A DNA stretch of 64,000 bases from UBA6770 sp965660875. GTDB taxonomy: Bacteria; Bacteroidota; Bacteroidia; Flavobacteriales_G; Salibacteraceae. The notes below the pieces were generated by a model. That model was not told the origin of the DNA. It worked only from the letters and a program-made list of their open reading frames with translations, and searched no databases. The position numbers and the translations under genes were made by a program. Location: assembly GCA_965660875.1 (NCBI GenBank), contig CBFIBQ010000009.1, positions 1 to 64,000 on the forward strand. Reading direction: 5' to 3'. Every line of letters begins with the position of its first letter. Positions within the stretch are counted from its first letter, which is position 1. Positions 18,953 to 26,820 of the stretch are shown piece by piece.

Positions 18953-20563
18953 ATGGATCTTAGTGTTTGGTTAATTATTATAGCATGGATTTTTGTCGCT
19001 ATTTGGGTGCCCATAGTTTATGCTACCAACAAAAAAATTCACCCAAAGGCATTATTCATTTTGTTTTTTGCCGAAATGTGGGAGCGTTTTTCCTACTACG
19101 GAATGCGCGCCTTACTTACCTTGTATATGGTCAAGGAACTCTTTGCCGCCATGGATTCTGGTGCGGCAGATGCCATGTCCTTAAGTATTTATGGTTCTTA
19201 TACCTCAATGGTATACCTCACTCCAGTGATTGGCGGTATTCTGGCCGATAGAATTTTTGGGTTCAGAAAAGCGATAATTTTTGGCGGTGTATTGATGATG
19301 CTTGGGCACTTTGCACTGGCACTGGAAGGCATGATGTTTCACGGAAACATGATGTTATTTTTCTTCTCTCTAGCGCTCATTATCGTAGGTAATGGATTCT
19401 TTAAGCCAAACATTTCCAGCTTCTTAGGTACCTTTTACGAAGATAACGACCCCAAAAAAGACGGTGGTTTTACCATTTTCTATATGGGCGTTAATATCGG
19501 TGCATTGCTATCCATTTTAACTTGTGGGTATGTGGGTCAAGAAATCAGTTGGCACTACGGATTTGGATTAGCTGGAATTGGAATGGGTTTGGGTTTAATC
19601 GTCTTTATGGTTTACGCCAAGCAAGTGTTCGGAAATAAGGGACTCTATCCAAATAGTGGATCATTTGCTGTACTAGATGAAAGTGCAAAAGACTTACCAT
19701 CTCCTCCTAAAGGATTAATTCAGCGTCAGTGGTTAGCTGTGTTGGGCTCTATTCTTTTGATTCCTATTGTGGTTTCTTTAATGGACCTTGACTCTACGCT
19801 AACAACAATTTTATTAATCGCATCGGTTGGGGTTTTGCTCTTTTTGATTATTCAAGGAATGATGGAAAAGGATAAAAAGCAGGGCCAACGTATGTGGGTT
19901 ATTGCAGTATTGTTTGTCTTCCATGCGGTATTTTGGGCTTTATTTGAACAAGCGGGGGGATCCATTACCCTATTTACAGATAGAAACGTAGACCGAGTAG
20001 TCTTTGGATCCGAGTTACCGGCATCCGTTTTCCAATTTTTTAATTCGCTGTTCATCATGTTGTTGGCGCCGGCATTTACATGGATTTGGCACCAACTGAA
20101 CAAACGGAATATGGAACCCAGTACACCCATGAAGTTCTTTTTAGGCCTTTTTCAATTGGCTCTTGGTTTTGGAATTTTAGTTCTTGGCGCACGTTATTTC
20201 TCTACTGATGGAGTAATGCCATTAATATTCTTAGTACTCATGTACTTGCTGCACACTATGGGAGAGTTGAGTTTATCTCCTGTGGGCTTGTCAATGGTAA
20301 CAAAGCTTTCGCTAAAACGAATGATAGGATTGGTTATGGGGGTTTGGTTTTTATCGATTTCTCTTGCAAATAAAATGGCGGGATTTATTGGAGGGCTAAC
20401 TGCTCAGAGTGGTGAAGGAGGCGACAAACTACCCCCTACCGAAAGTATTCTTGTATACTCAGAGACTTATTTATTCTGGGGATTTTACGTAGTAATGGGT
20501 GCCGCTGCTTTATTGCTTGTTGTAAAACCACTTCTGAGAAAGTGGATGCACGGAATACACTAA
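18953..20563 (+). CDS. POT/PTR-family peptide transporter (second of two)
   Basis: A 536-residue paralogue of the preceding transporter. It has the same motif EMWERFSYYGMRALL, but an extra N-terminal helix precedes it, and the PTR2 signature is FTIFYMGVNIGALLSILTCG. The central cytosolic linker (~230-265) and the C-terminal half are longer than in its neighbour, which accounts for the 65-residue difference. Conserved glutamate EQAGGSITLF in helix 7 and ELSLSPVGLSM in helix 10 match the family. A tandem pair usually implies different peptide preference, but the sequence does not tell which. Confidence 0.94.
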   Translation: MDLSVWLIIIAWIFVAIWVPIVYATNKKIHPKALFILFFAEMWERFSYYGMRALLTLYMVKELFAAMDSGAADAMSLSIYGSYTSMVYLTPVIGGILADRIFGFRKAIIFGGVLMMLGHFALALEGMMFHGNMMLFFFSLALIIVGNGFFKPNISSFLGTFYEDNDPKKDGGFTIFYMGVNIGALLSILTCGYVGQEISWHYGFGLAGIGMGLGLIVFMVYAKQVFGNKGLYPNSGSFAVLDESAKDLPSPPKGLIQRQWLAVLGSILLIPIVVSLMDLDSTLTTILLIASVGVLLFLIIQGMMEKDKKQGQRMWVIAVLFVFHAVFWALFEQAGGSITLFTDRNVDRVVFGSELPASVFQFFNSLFIMLLAPAFTWIWHQLNKRNMEPSTPMKFFLGLFQLALGFGILVLGARYFSTDGVMPLIFLVLMYLLHTMGELSLSPVGLSMVTKLSLKRMIGLVMGVWFLSISLANKMAGFIGGLTAQSGEGGDKLPPTESILVYSETYLFWGFYVVMGAAALLLVVKPLLRKWMHGIH

Positions 20564-20684
20564 GCTGTGTTTAGCTAGTATTATTGGGCAGTTTACCCCT
20601 AACTCATACCCATTGAATTGCACTTTTCGCTGAATAACTTGTAGTATTTAAGAAAATGTAAAGGATAGCAGTTTCTGTAGATTG

Positions 20685-20692
20685 TATATTTG
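20685..20692 (+). promoter_or_regulatory. Promoter -7 box for the thioredoxin-like gene
   Basis: TATATTTG fits TAnnTTTG exactly. It lies 20 nt before ATG 20712, so transcription should begin about 7 nt downstream of the box. This also argues against the earlier in-frame start at 20682. No clear -33 element is visible. Confidence 0.5.
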
Positions 20693-20711
20693 CTACACTA
20701 AATACTCTCAT

Positions 20712-21272
20712 ATGAAAACCGTAGTAATTTCTTTAATATTCGCCTGTTCCCTTCAATTGAATGCTCAGGTGAATAACGCGATTCAATGGATGTCGATTGA
20801 GGAAGCTCAAGAAGCCATGAAAACTCAGAAAAAAAAGTTATTCATCGACTTATATACTGACTGGTGTGGTTGGTGTAAGAAAATGGACGCTACTACTTTT
20901 AAAGACCCCAACGTTGCACAATTCATGAATCAGTATTATTACGCTGTAAAATTTAATGCGGAACAAAAAGATACGGTGAATTTTAACAACTTTGACTTTT
21001 ACAACCTAAATCCAGGCGGAAAGCGTGGTACGCATTTGTTCGCTTATTCATTGCTAGACGGTCAAATGTCTTATCCCTCCTATGCCATTTTAGACGAAAA
21101 CTTAAACAGAATCCACGTAATTCCAGGGTATAAAAAGCCAGCCCCATTTGCAGGTACGTTATTGTTTTTTGGAACCAACCAATACCAACAATACCACAAC
21201 TACTTACTCAAACAAATCCAGCAAGAGATGCAGCAGCAGCAAGCAGTTGGTGAACAAACGCAAAAAAAATAA
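20712..21272 (+). CDS. Secreted thioredoxin-fold protein
   Basis: A 186-residue protein with a signal peptide (MKTVVISLIFACSLQLNAQ) and a thioredoxin-like domain of the DUF255/thioredoxin_7 type. The redox motif is DWCGWCKKMD with Cys52 and Cys55, and a Pro-containing loop (YPSYAILDENLNRI) closes the active site. It would act as a periplasmic disulfide reductase or isomerase. The C-terminal tail is glutamine-rich (QQIQQEMQQQQAVGEQ). The TATATTTG box just upstream supports this start. A small membrane protein gene follows after 1 nt. Confidence 0.88.
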   Translation: MKTVVISLIFACSLQLNAQVNNAIQWMSIEEAQEAMKTQKKKLFIDLYTDWCGWCKKMDATTFKDPNVAQFMNQYYYAVKFNAEQKDTVNFNNFDFYNLNPGGKRGTHLFAYSLLDGQMSYPSYAILDENLNRIHVIPGYKKPAPFAGTLLFFGTNQYQQYHNYLLKQIQQEMQQQQAVGEQTQKK

Positions 21273-21273
21273 T

Positions 21274-21459
21274 ATGACGTTTTCTTCTGGTCAAGTTCAA
21301 TTTGCTGGGGTATTTTTAGTAGTGTTCATTTGCGTAATGATTGCTGCCTATTGGAAAGATCGAAAACTCATTAAACAATATTATAAAGGAATTTATAAGC
21401 TGTTTTTTTTCATTTTCTTGGTACTGGCTTTTTATTGGGTATTGGTAAAGATTCTTTAA
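21274..21459 (+). CDS. Small two-helix membrane protein, unknown function
   Basis: A 61-residue protein from ATG 21274, 1 nt after the stop of the thioredoxin-like gene. It has two hydrophobic segments (~10-25 and ~42-61) separated by a basic loop KDRKLIKQYYKGIYK. I do not recognise a family. The tight spacing on both sides (11 nt to the MltF gene) implies co-expression with those two envelope proteins. Earlier in-frame starts lie inside the preceding gene and are unlikely. Confidence 0.65.
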   Translation: MTFSSGQVQFAGVFLVVFICVMIAAYWKDRKLIKQYYKGIYKLFFFIFLVLAFYWVLVKIL

Positions 21460-21470
21460 TTTAGGGCGAT

Positions 21471-22883
21471 ATGCGTCCATGCCTTCTGTCTCTTATAGTT
21501 TTATGCCTCTTTTCTTGTGACTCCAAGCTGGAGCCGACTCCCCCAAAGGCACCCTATACTTTTGACCTAGATTCCATAAAAGCGCGAGGTAAAATAGTTG
21601 CTCTTGTTGACAACTCTACCACCAGCTATTTCATTTACAAAGGACAACCTATGGGCTTCGAGTATGAGCTACTAAAGCGGTTTGCCAATTTTATTGACGT
21701 GGAGTTAGAAGTAAAAGTCATTTATAACTTAGATAGTATGGTGAACTATTTAAACAATGGATTTGGAGATGTAGTAGCAGCAAACATTACAGCAACGTCT
21801 AAACGCAAAAAATTGGTGTCATTTTCAGATGCCATTCACAGAACCCATCAAGTATTGATTCAAAGAGAAAATAAAGATTCGCTTATAACCAATCTCAACG
21901 AGTTGTCGGGTAAAATTATTCACGTATGGTCTAACTCCTCCTTTCTAGAGCGACTGCAAAACTTAAGTGGTGAACTTGGTGAGCCAATAAATATAGTTGC
22001 AGTCAATAATCATGATACAGGTGTTGCTATGAATAAAACACTTCAACTCATAGAATCTGTTGCTGAAGGACAGATTGATTACACCGTAGCGGACGAGAAT
22101 ATTGCCAAGGTTCAGCAAAAAATGCACGGAAACTTAAATATTGATTTGGCTTTAAGTTTGGAACAAAGTATTGCATGGGCGTTTAGAAAAACTGATACTA
22201 ATCTTATTCGCATCGCAAATGAATGGCTTAAAAAAGAGAAAGAAAAAAGTGACTTTTATACCATATATCTAAAGTATTTTAAGGCACGTAGTAAGCTGAA
22301 GAAAAAATTAACTAGTGACTTCTCTTCGGTTTCTGGGGGTCAAATTTCACGATACGATGAAACAATAAAAGAGGAAGCAAAGCGCATTGGCTGGGACTGG
22401 CGTTTATTGGCCGCTCAAATTTATCAGGAGTCAAAATTTCAGCACGACGCCGAGTCTTGGACCGGTGCTTTTGGATTGATGCAACTGGTGCCGCATACTG
22501 CGGCTGCATACGGTTTGGATAGTAATAATATTAAAACGCCTGAGGCGAATATTAAAGCTGGGGTAAATTACCTTTTGTGGATACAAGATTTTTGGGAAAA
22601 ACACATTCCCGATTCCACTCAACGTAAAAAATTCGTGCTAGCTTCCTATAATGTTGGACTGGGCCATATCATTGACGCAAAAAATTTAGCAGACAAATAT
22701 GGCGCGGATCCAAGCGTTTGGGATGATAATGTCGAAAGCTACATTCTTAAAAAATCAGAATCAAAATATTATTCGGACGAAGTATGTAAGCACGGCTATT
22801 GTCGTGGAAAGGAACCCTATGGATACGTTCGAAATATAATGGCAGGCTTTGAGCACTACAAAAACTTGATACCTGCTGAGTAA
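21471..22883 (+). CDS. mltF: MltF-like membrane-bound lytic transglycosylase
   Basis: A 470-residue lipoprotein (lipobox around LCLFSC, Cys16) with two domains. An amino-acid-binding-like SBP_bac_3 module covers ~35-255. The SLT catalytic domain covers ~285-450, with catalytic Glu320 in QIYQESKFQHDAESWTGAFG followed by LMQLVPHTA and LASYNVGLGHIIDA. MltF cleaves the MurNAc-GlcNAc bond with 1,6-anhydro product, and the N-terminal module senses peptide fragments. Order and length agree with the family. It is the last gene of the thioredoxin-small protein-mltF cluster. Confidence 0.92.
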   Translation: MRPCLLSLIVLCLFSCDSKLEPTPPKAPYTFDLDSIKARGKIVALVDNSTTSYFIYKGQPMGFEYELLKRFANFIDVELEVKVIYNLDSMVNYLNNGFGDVVAANITATSKRKKLVSFSDAIHRTHQVLIQRENKDSLITNLNELSGKIIHVWSNSSFLERLQNLSGELGEPINIVAVNNHDTGVAMNKTLQLIESVAEGQIDYTVADENIAKVQQKMHGNLNIDLALSLEQSIAWAFRKTDTNLIRIANEWLKKEKEKSDFYTIYLKYFKARSKLKKKLTSDFSSVSGGQISRYDETIKEEAKRIGWDWRLLAAQIYQESKFQHDAESWTGAFGLMQLVPHTAAAYGLDSNNIKTPEANIKAGVNYLLWIQDFWEKHIPDSTQRKKFVLASYNVGLGHIIDAKNLADKYGADPSVWDDNVESYILKKSESKYYSDEVCKHGYCRGKEPYGYVRNIMAGFEHYKNLIPAE

Positions 22884-22957
22884 AAAAAGTTGATTCAAAA
22901 TCGACCATAAGTGAGGTTATTTAAAACCCTTAAGCGGAGAATATTGGTTGCAATTAA

Positions 22958-23878
22958 TTAGCGCTTCTCCTCGCTCTCACTTGCATCGCCTTCTTCAGCC
23001 TTTTTAGCCATTATGGTTCCTTCAATAATTTGTTGGTAAAAATCATTCATTGCCGCGGGTGAATGCGGCACCATTAAGGTATTGCTTTTAGAACTACTGC
23101 CAATGCTGTTTAAGGTGTCGAAATACTGAGTCATCAAAACAAACTGCATTATTTCTTGGGCGTCAATGGTATTCAATGATTTTTGAAAATCCTCCACCGA
23201 TTCTTTAAAACCCCTTATGATTTCCAAACGTTGCTGTGCTACTCCTTCTCCTTGTAATCGTTTGCTTTCGGCATCTGCTTCGGCGCGTTTTACAATGGTT
23301 ATTTTTTCTCCTTCCGCCTCTTCTCTTGCGGCTTCTTTATCTCGTTTTGCAGCATTGATTTTATTCATGGAATCCTTAACTCGAGCATCGGGATTGATGT
23401 CGGTAACCAAAGTTTTAACAATGACAAAACCATAGGCATCCATTGCTTCGGATAGATTGCGTTTTACAGCAATTGCAATATCCTCCTTTCTAGAAAAAAC
23501 GTCATCCAATTCCAATTTTGGTACTTCTGCTCTTACGTCATCAAAAACATACGACGCAATTTGCTGCACAGGGTCTTCTAACTGGTAAAAAGCATCCCAT
23601 ACTTTGAGTGGCTGAACGACGTATTGCACAGATACTTTCATATCTACAAATACGTTATCCATTGTTTTGGTTTCAATATCTACATCCAATTGCTGAATTT
23701 TAAGCGAAATTGTTCCAGCCACCCGATCTATTATTGGTAACTTGAAACTTAATCCTGCTCCAGCAATACGCTGAAACTTTCCTAACCGCTGAATGATTCG
23801 AGAAGATTTTTCGGGCACAATTACAACAGAATCAAAGAGGGCGAAAAAAACGATTACTAGAACGATAATTATGGACAT
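22958..23878 (-). CDS. SPFH/band 7 (stomatin-like) membrane protein
   Basis: A 306-residue protein with an N-terminal membrane anchor (~1-18), the SPFH domain (VIVPEKSSRIIQRLGKFQRI to about residue 190), a charged coiled coil (NAAKRDKEAAREEAEGEKI, ~180-215) and a short hydrophilic tail. Family members (QmcA, stomatin, YbbK) form membrane-domain rings that regulate proteases or scaffold lipids. The common NfeD partner gene is not adjacent, so the type-specific role is open. It stands alone as a single-gene unit. Confidence 0.9.
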   Translation of the reverse strand: MSIIIVLVIVFFALFDSVVIVPEKSSRIIQRLGKFQRIAGAGLSFKLPIIDRVAGTISLKIQQLDVDIETKTMDNVFVDMKVSVQYVVQPLKVWDAFYQLEDPVQQIASYVFDDVRAEVPKLELDDVFSRKEDIAIAVKRNLSEAMDAYGFVIVKTLVTDINPDARVKDSMNKINAAKRDKEAAREEAEGEKITIVKRAEADAESKRLQGEGVAQQRLEIIRGFKESVEDFQKSLNTIDAQEIMQFVLMTQYFDTLNSIGSSSKSNTLMVPHSPAAMNDFYQQIIEGTIMAKKAEEGDASESEEKR

Positions 23879-24044
23879 AAGATTTAGTTTAAAATTAGTG
23901 CTCTAAGGTAGGATTTTAAAGGCTTTGAAATGCGGTGACTTGTGATATGTGGATAAATATATTCTTGGTTTGGTTAATCACTTTTTCAATTCAAATATAA
24001 AAATCTCGAGCCGCGGGGCTTTCCATTTGGCATGATGTAACAAA

Positions 24045-24947
24045 TTACCTTAGCACTACTCGTTCTTTAAAAACAAGCTCACCATCTTCTTGAACAGTTA
24101 CCACCAAAAAAGCTGAATGGGTTGGTTCTAACTCTATGTGGTTTAAAGAGTTATAAGGCGCTATGTTTTCCTCTTGTATTAGCTGACCAACGCTGTTATA
24201 GATTTTTACCGTTCTATCTTTACTGGACAAGCTTAATCCATCAATTGTAAAATGTGTCGTTGCTGGATTCGGATACACAACAATAGAGCGTCCCACTATC
24301 TCCTCTTCTAACCCCACCTCGGTGTAATCACAGGCTTCGCTTTTATCAAACTGGTGGAAACCAATGGAATCATTTTCAAAACAGCGAATATGATCAACAT
24401 AATCTCCATCTACATGGGCATGATCCCATGGAAATAAAAAAATCTCCGAACCTATGTGTTCATATACCTTGTATGTATTCCGGTGCCCGAAAACTGCAGA
24501 ATCACTATCATAGACCAATTGGACTTTGATGCGTGTACCGTTTATATTTTCATAGTAAACCGAATCCACCGTTAAGGTTCTAATGTCCTCTTTCTCACCA
24601 AAGAAATTATCAAGATCCAGCTCCCAGGTGTCCCCTTGTTTGGCATCAAAATCATACAATTTTTGGAATGAATTGGACTTTTCTGACCAGAACATAACTT
24701 TGGAGCTATCCACACATAGCATCTGCTTATAGGGCATAAAATTACCTCCTCTTCCCTCAAAGCCTAATCGGAAACAATTCTTACCCTGAAATATAGTATC
24801 CTTTTGATTCCACAATTTAAAGTGATAAGTCAAGGTACCCCAACCTGGAGCAGACTCATAATGCCAAACCGGATTCCCCTCTCCAAAAAACTGAGCTCTG
24901 GAGTTTAAGGAAAAACCTAAAAATGCAATTAGTAAAAACTTGTTCAT
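24045..24947 (-). CDS. T9SS-secreted protein of unknown function
   Basis: A 300-residue protein with a signal peptide (to about RAQ, residue 19), a ~190-residue region with no family I recognise (rich in aromatic residues and Asp, beta-like) and a C-terminal T9SS type A sorting domain. The domain starts at IVVYPNPATTHFTIDG (~225) and ends in Val-Val-Leu-Arg. It should be exported by the type IX system and attached to the cell surface. Its ATG overlaps the stop of the upstream T9SS gene by 4 nt, so the two form an operon. Confidence 0.85.
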   Translation of the reverse strand: MNKFLLIAFLGFSLNSRAQFFGEGNPVWHYESAPGWGTLTYHFKLWNQKDTIFQGKNCFRLGFEGRGGNFMPYKQMLCVDSSKVMFWSEKSNSFQKLYDFDAKQGDTWELDLDNFFGEKEDIRTLTVDSVYYENINGTRIKVQLVYDSDSAVFGHRNTYKVYEHIGSEIFLFPWDHAHVDGDYVDHIRCFENDSIGFHQFDKSEACDYTEVGLEEEIVGRSIVVYPNPATTHFTIDGLSLSSKDRTVKIYNSVGQLIQEENIAPYNSLNHIELEPTHSAFLVVTVQEDGELVFKERVVLR

Positions 24948-26440
24948 TCTATTACCAATTTTTTAATTGCAAAAAGCTCACTTCCGTTAAAAATACGCAC
25001 GGCATAAACACCCTCTGGTAGTTTGGGTAAATGCAGTTTATTAGAGTTTAATAACGCTGCTTTATGCACTACTTTACCGCTAATATCGGTTAATACTGCA
25101 CCGTATTTTATTTGGTGGTTTAAACCTTTAATGGATAAGAATTGATTGCCTTTACTTGGATTGGGGTAAATGCTTACCGCCTTGTTTAATTGATTTTTTT
25201 CGGTAACTGATAACCGCATATCGTACACTAAACTTTGAGCACAATTGTTATCATAACAGCCATTACTATCTACCCGCAAAAGCCAAATGTGCTGATAGCG
25301 TTTGTCGTTCGGAATAACGTCCCCTACCATTAACACCCCGCCATCGTCCATGGCCACCATATCGTACATATAGTTTACTGTTTCAATATCCTCATAAGCG
25401 TACTGATGCATCCAAATGGTATCGCCATTTGCTTTTAAACGCGTTAGGGTATAATGAATGCCCTCTTGTGGCTGCCGCCTACCAATAAACAACAAATCTC
25501 CATTTTTGGCTTCTACTCCTTGGCGATAATAATTGCTTTCACCAAGTTCATCATGAACTTTACGCCAAATTACAACGCCATTCGTATCTATTTTAAATAG
25601 TTGTTTGCGCATGTATTTAATTCTGGAAGAGCCTCTTTCTTCTACCAAAGTATCCGTACCAAAAACCATATTACCATCTTTTAGTAAGCAAAGTAGCGCT
25701 GCATGACCTAGACGCGAAGTATAATACTTACTCCAGATGGGCTGCATATTCGTATCCATTTCGGTAACAAATGCATCAGCATAGTTACCACTCGCGCTGT
25801 AACCTCCTCCATAGTATTTTCCATTGGGATGTTTTATTACCGAAAACAATGCAGTATTGCCCACCGTGGTATTGGTTCTTCTTGAAACTTCGTTACCGTA
25901 TTTATCTACTCTAATAATAAGCGGATTATGGTTTGTGAGAGTTATTCTTTCGTCGCCAATCAAAAACAACCCAGAATCTGGTGTTTCTATTAGAGTCCTC
26001 GCTACTACGTGTTTTGAAGAATCGAAAAAACTTTTTGTCCATAATGTATCCCCCAATTGGTTGAACATATACAATTCGGTCCATGCTCTGTAGTTTTTTA
26101 GTGTAGTGTCATATTGCTGTACCGTGCGATAGTCTGCTACGTTCCCATTACTCATTGTTAAGTTTCTACCATTACGAGGTATTTGATTCAAAGTCAAAGT
26201 TTGTATCTTTTTGCCAAGTACCTTCCCAGTATTATTTATTGTAAATACTCCAATAAAATCCTCATCAGTTGAGTAGTTACTAACCAGTGAAGAAATTAGG
26301 TGTCCACTAGCTGTCTTAACCACTTTAGGAGCATAAGATGTTAGGCTATCATAACCAATAACTTTATTATAGGTGTTCTGTCCAAGCACCCCATAGGTTA
26401 GGCTTATAAAAACAATAGTTATTGCTAAAAATCTACTCAT
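24944..26440 (-). CDS. T9SS-secreted beta-propeller-like protein
   Basis: A 498-residue protein with a signal peptide (to about GVLGQ, residue 21). The middle carries repeated phrases of the kind KIDTNGVVIWRK, VDKYGNEVSRR and MDTNMQPIWSKYY, typical of the Bacteroidota lipoprotein-like propellers that describe event logs. The C-terminal sorting domain begins VSIYPNPSKGNQFLSIKG (~425) and ends AIKKLVIE. Its 5' end overlaps by 8 nt a reading-frame remnant of another sorting domain. Surface location is inferred from the sorting domain and the ligand is unknown. Confidence 0.83.
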   Translation of the reverse strand: MSRFLAITIVFISLTYGVLGQNTYNKVIGYDSLTSYAPKVVKTASGHLISSLVSNYSTDEDFIGVFTINNTGKVLGKKIQTLTLNQIPRNGRNLTMSNGNVADYRTVQQYDTTLKNYRAWTELYMFNQLGDTLWTKSFFDSSKHVVARTLIETPDSGLFLIGDERITLTNHNPLIIRVDKYGNEVSRRTNTTVGNTALFSVIKHPNGKYYGGGYSASGNYADAFVTEMDTNMQPIWSKYYTSRLGHAALLCLLKDGNMVFGTDTLVEERGSSRIKYMRKQLFKIDTNGVVIWRKVHDELGESNYYRQGVEAKNGDLLFIGRRQPQEGIHYTLTRLKANGDTIWMHQYAYEDIETVNYMYDMVAMDDGGVLMVGDVIPNDKRYQHIWLLRVDSNGCYDNNCAQSLVYDMRLSVTEKNQLNKAVSIYPNPSKGNQFLSIKGLNHQIKYGAVLTDISGKVVHKAALLNSNKLHLPKLPEGVYAVRIFNGSELFAIKKLVIE

Positions 26441-26672
26441 TCACTATTATTCTCAACTGCTTTATTTTACCCAAACTGTTTTTTAGCACTAGAGTATAGC
26501 TGCCATTAATATTTTGTGGTAAAGTCAATTCAACATCTTCCAATGCATTAATATCTTGTTCAAAACACGTTCTACCAACTATGTCAATTATATCTATGTG
26601 CAATATCTCTTTTTCCGTAAAAAAACATTGCTCGAAGGTTATTAAGCAAGGAACTGGATTTACTCTGTTGTA
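26433..26672 (-). pseudogene. Orphan T9SS sorting-domain remnant
   Basis: The minus strand from 26672 to the TAG at 26433 encodes ~79 residues with no start codon, bounded upstream by TGA at 26673-26675. The translation has the shape of a T9SS type A domain: VNPVPCLITFEQCFF, then LHIDIIDIVGR, then QNINGSYTLVLKNSLGKIKQ and an end in RIIVNE. The canonical Y-P-N-P is degraded to V-N-P-V. No matching body is present upstream, so it appears to be the tail of a gene whose 5' part was deleted. It overlaps the start of the following T9SS gene by 8 nt. Confidence 0.7.
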
Positions 26673-26820
26673 TCAGTTTCATTAGTACTAAAGTAAAGAG
26701 TTTAATTAATATCTCCCGTCATACAGTTTTTCATCTTTTAAACGGCAACTAACCCTTCCGTGAGATTAATCATATTCTAAACCAACTTTCAGATAGAAAT
26801 TTGCAGCTCATTCAACGAAT

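Noticed and set aside
20682..20711. Earlier in-frame start for the thioredoxin-like gene
   Set aside because: It lies at or upstream of the promoter box 20685-20692 and would spoil the signal peptide that begins at 20712.
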